DNA from: CAYGVX01 sp964544285
Lineage (GTDB): Archaea > Thermoproteota > Bathyarchaeia > Bathyarchaeales > SOJC01
Direction of reading: 5' to 3'
Assembly: GCA_964544285.1 (NCBI GenBank)
Contig: CAZJAQ010000072.1
Coordinates: 1-5,675 of the forward strand
DNA length: 5,675 bases
The first letter of the stretch is position 1. Each line of letters starts with the position of its first letter. The notes under the pieces are model-generated. The model did no database searches. It was not told where the DNA came from and saw nothing but the letters and a program-made list of their open reading frames with translations. Both the position numbers and the translations under genes were made by a program. Below, one piece after another: positions 5,022 to 5,675 of this stretch.

Positions 5022-5486
5022 CTAATGTGACAAGTCTTTGCCGCAGTGGTAACATCTCTTCTTCAACGCGCCGTAAGACAGAGGTTTTTTGCAGGCGGGG
5101 CAGCGGTATTTCTCCTCCGATTCTCTCAGCCACTCCTCAGCCTTGCCAGCCTCAATCTTCGCCAGATTAGCTCTTAGATCCACTCCGTCATCCCTCAAGT
5201 ATTCTTCTGAGAACTTCTCATACTTTTCGCAGCTACGATTCTCGTATTCGGGGCATTCGAAGCAGAACTTGAATCCCTTCGCGTTCAAGCATTGGACGAA
5301 TTTACATCCGGCGCCCCAACATTCTGGGGTTAACGCTTGGCAGCCTTCGCAGCGCACTTTCTCGGGAGGGCACTTGAAGAAGTTTGCAGCTCTTTGAAGC
5401 ATTTCGCCGCCGTCTTTGTGGGCTCTGTATATCTCGCATGCGCCGCAGTAGAGTCCACATCTTCCTACGAGGTTTTGGTTAACCAA
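5022..5486 (-). CDS. DUF3795 cysteine-rich, probably zinc-binding protein
   Basis: This 154-residue protein has 16 cysteines. The opening CGLYCGACEIYRA (10-22) is characteristic of DUF3795. It is followed by C39, the pair CEGC (46-49), C56, C61, C66, the pair CFEC (75-78) and C86. After a charged linker (87-126), a separate zinc ribbon closes the protein: CPAC (129-132) and CYHC (145-148). The metal could be zinc or an Fe-S cluster; the ribbon argues for zinc at the C-terminus. No enzymatic role is known for the family. TTG 5486 is taken as start because the conserved CGLYC block begins only 9 residues later and no ATG or GTG precedes it in frame; AAAGGA about 11 nt upstream is a weak ribosome binding site. 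It is divergent from the TPP riboswitch and lies 25 nt upstream of the HExxH gene. Confidence 0.88.
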   Translation of the reverse strand: MVNQNLVGRCGLYCGACEIYRAHKDGGEMLQRAANFFKCPPEKVRCEGCQALTPECWGAGCKFVQCLNAKGFKFCFECPEYENRSCEKYEKFSEEYLRDDGVDLRANLAKIEAGKAEEWLRESEEKYRCPACKKPLSYGALKKRCYHCGKDLSH

Positions 5487-5524
5487 GACTGAAGCATCCT
5501 TTTAGAGGGTTGAAGACACTTGTT

Positions 5525-5534
5525 CTATTTTATG
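5525..5534 (-). promoter_or_regulatory. Possible TATA-like box for the DUF3795-HExxH operon
   Basis: On the minus strand CATAAAATAG is centred about 43 nt upstream of the TTG at 5486, predicting a start near 5504 and a leader of about 18 nt. The stronger box at 5551-5558 also reads TATATAAT on this strand and could instead give a leader of about 43 nt. The sequence does not decide between them. Confidence 0.35.
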
Positions 5535-5551
5535 TTTTGGCATCGTTACTA

Positions 5552-5558
5552 TTATATA
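5552..5558 (+). promoter_or_regulatory. TATA box driving the TPP-riboswitch transcript
   Basis: TTATATA is centred near 5555. At the usual archaeal distance of about 26 nt, transcription would begin near 5580-5582, right at the 5' edge of the aptamer. That spacing makes the riboswitch the first thing transcribed. No clear BRE precedes the box. Confidence 0.6.
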
Positions 5559-5576
5559 CTTGTTCCATTCCTCTTA

Positions 5577-5675
5577 TGCCCCACGGGGGAGCTGGGACGT
5601 GACCCGGCTGAGAAGATAGGTGAAGCCTATCGACCCTTAGAACCTGACCCAGATAATACTGGCGGAGGGAAAAAA
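5577..5675 (+). promoter_or_regulatory. TPP riboswitch (THI element), 3' end cut by the window
   Basis: Binds thiamine pyrophosphate in the nascent mRNA and controls the gene just beyond the right edge, which should concern thiamine synthesis, salvage or uptake. The conserved parts appear in order. P2 is GGGG (from 5585) with CCC (5634-5636). P3 is GCTGGG (5591-5596) with CCCGGC (5603-5608). The invariant TGAGA that contacts the pyrimidine is at 5609-5613. An optional P3a hairpin is formed by GATAGG (5615-5620) and CCTATC (5626-5631). ACCTGA is at 5642-5647. P5 is CCAG (5649-5652) with CTGG (5659-5662) around ATAATA. GAGGGAA (5665-5671) supplies the pyrophosphate-binding side and the P4 pairing. 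Only the 3' strand of P1 is missing, so the expression platform and the regulated gene cannot be seen. Confidence 0.95.

Overview
The window looks archaeal. It carries diphthine synthase, a RibL-type FAD synthase and a DUF120 (CTP-dependent) riboflavin kinase fused to a helix-turn-helix domain. Its gene starts fit archaeal GGTG-type ribosome binding sites and short leaders behind TATA-like boxes. The gene content would suit a TACK-type archaeon such as the Bathyarchaeia, but that lineage is only a guess, since no phylogenetic marker was aligned.

Layout, left to right: (1) a tRNA-Lys(CTT) on the minus strand, at the very left edge, with an encoded CCA. (2) A minus-strand four-helix membrane protein of unknown function. 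(3) Divergent from it, a tight plus-strand operon of diphthine synthase, a DUF357 protein and FAD synthase RibL; the first pair overlaps by 4 nt and the second by 46 nt. (4) A minus-strand M55 (DppA-like) D-aminopeptidase, convergent with ribL, their stop codons overlapping by 4 bp. (5) Divergent from the M55 gene, a plus-strand rhomboid intramembrane protease, which in turn meets the riboflavin kinase/regulator gene tail to tail, again with a 4-bp stop overlap. (6) A minus-strand pair upstream of the kinase: a 16-cysteine DUF3795 protein followed 25 nt later by a small HExxH (ImmA/IrrE-like) metallopeptidase. (7) A plus-strand TATA box and a TPP (THI-element) riboswitch that runs off the right edge; the gene it controls lies outside the window.

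How the genes fit together: RibK makes FMN from riboflavin and RibL adenylylates FMN to FAD, so both final steps of flavin cofactor synthesis are encoded within about 2.7 kb, although on opposite strands and separated by two peptidase genes. The kinase has the architecture of the archaeal RbkR bifunctional kinase/regulator, and two inverted repeats cover its own promoter. With the TPP aptamer at the right edge, the window holds two separate candidate cofactor-sensing controls: a protein sensor for flavin metabolism and an RNA sensor for thiamine pyrophosphate. The peptidases (M55, rhomboid, HExxH) have no obvious link to cofactor synthesis. There is no gene-free stretch longer than 300 bases; the intergenic gaps are short and mostly hold promoters. 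I saw no CRISPR array, insertion sequence, attachment site or convincing terminator.
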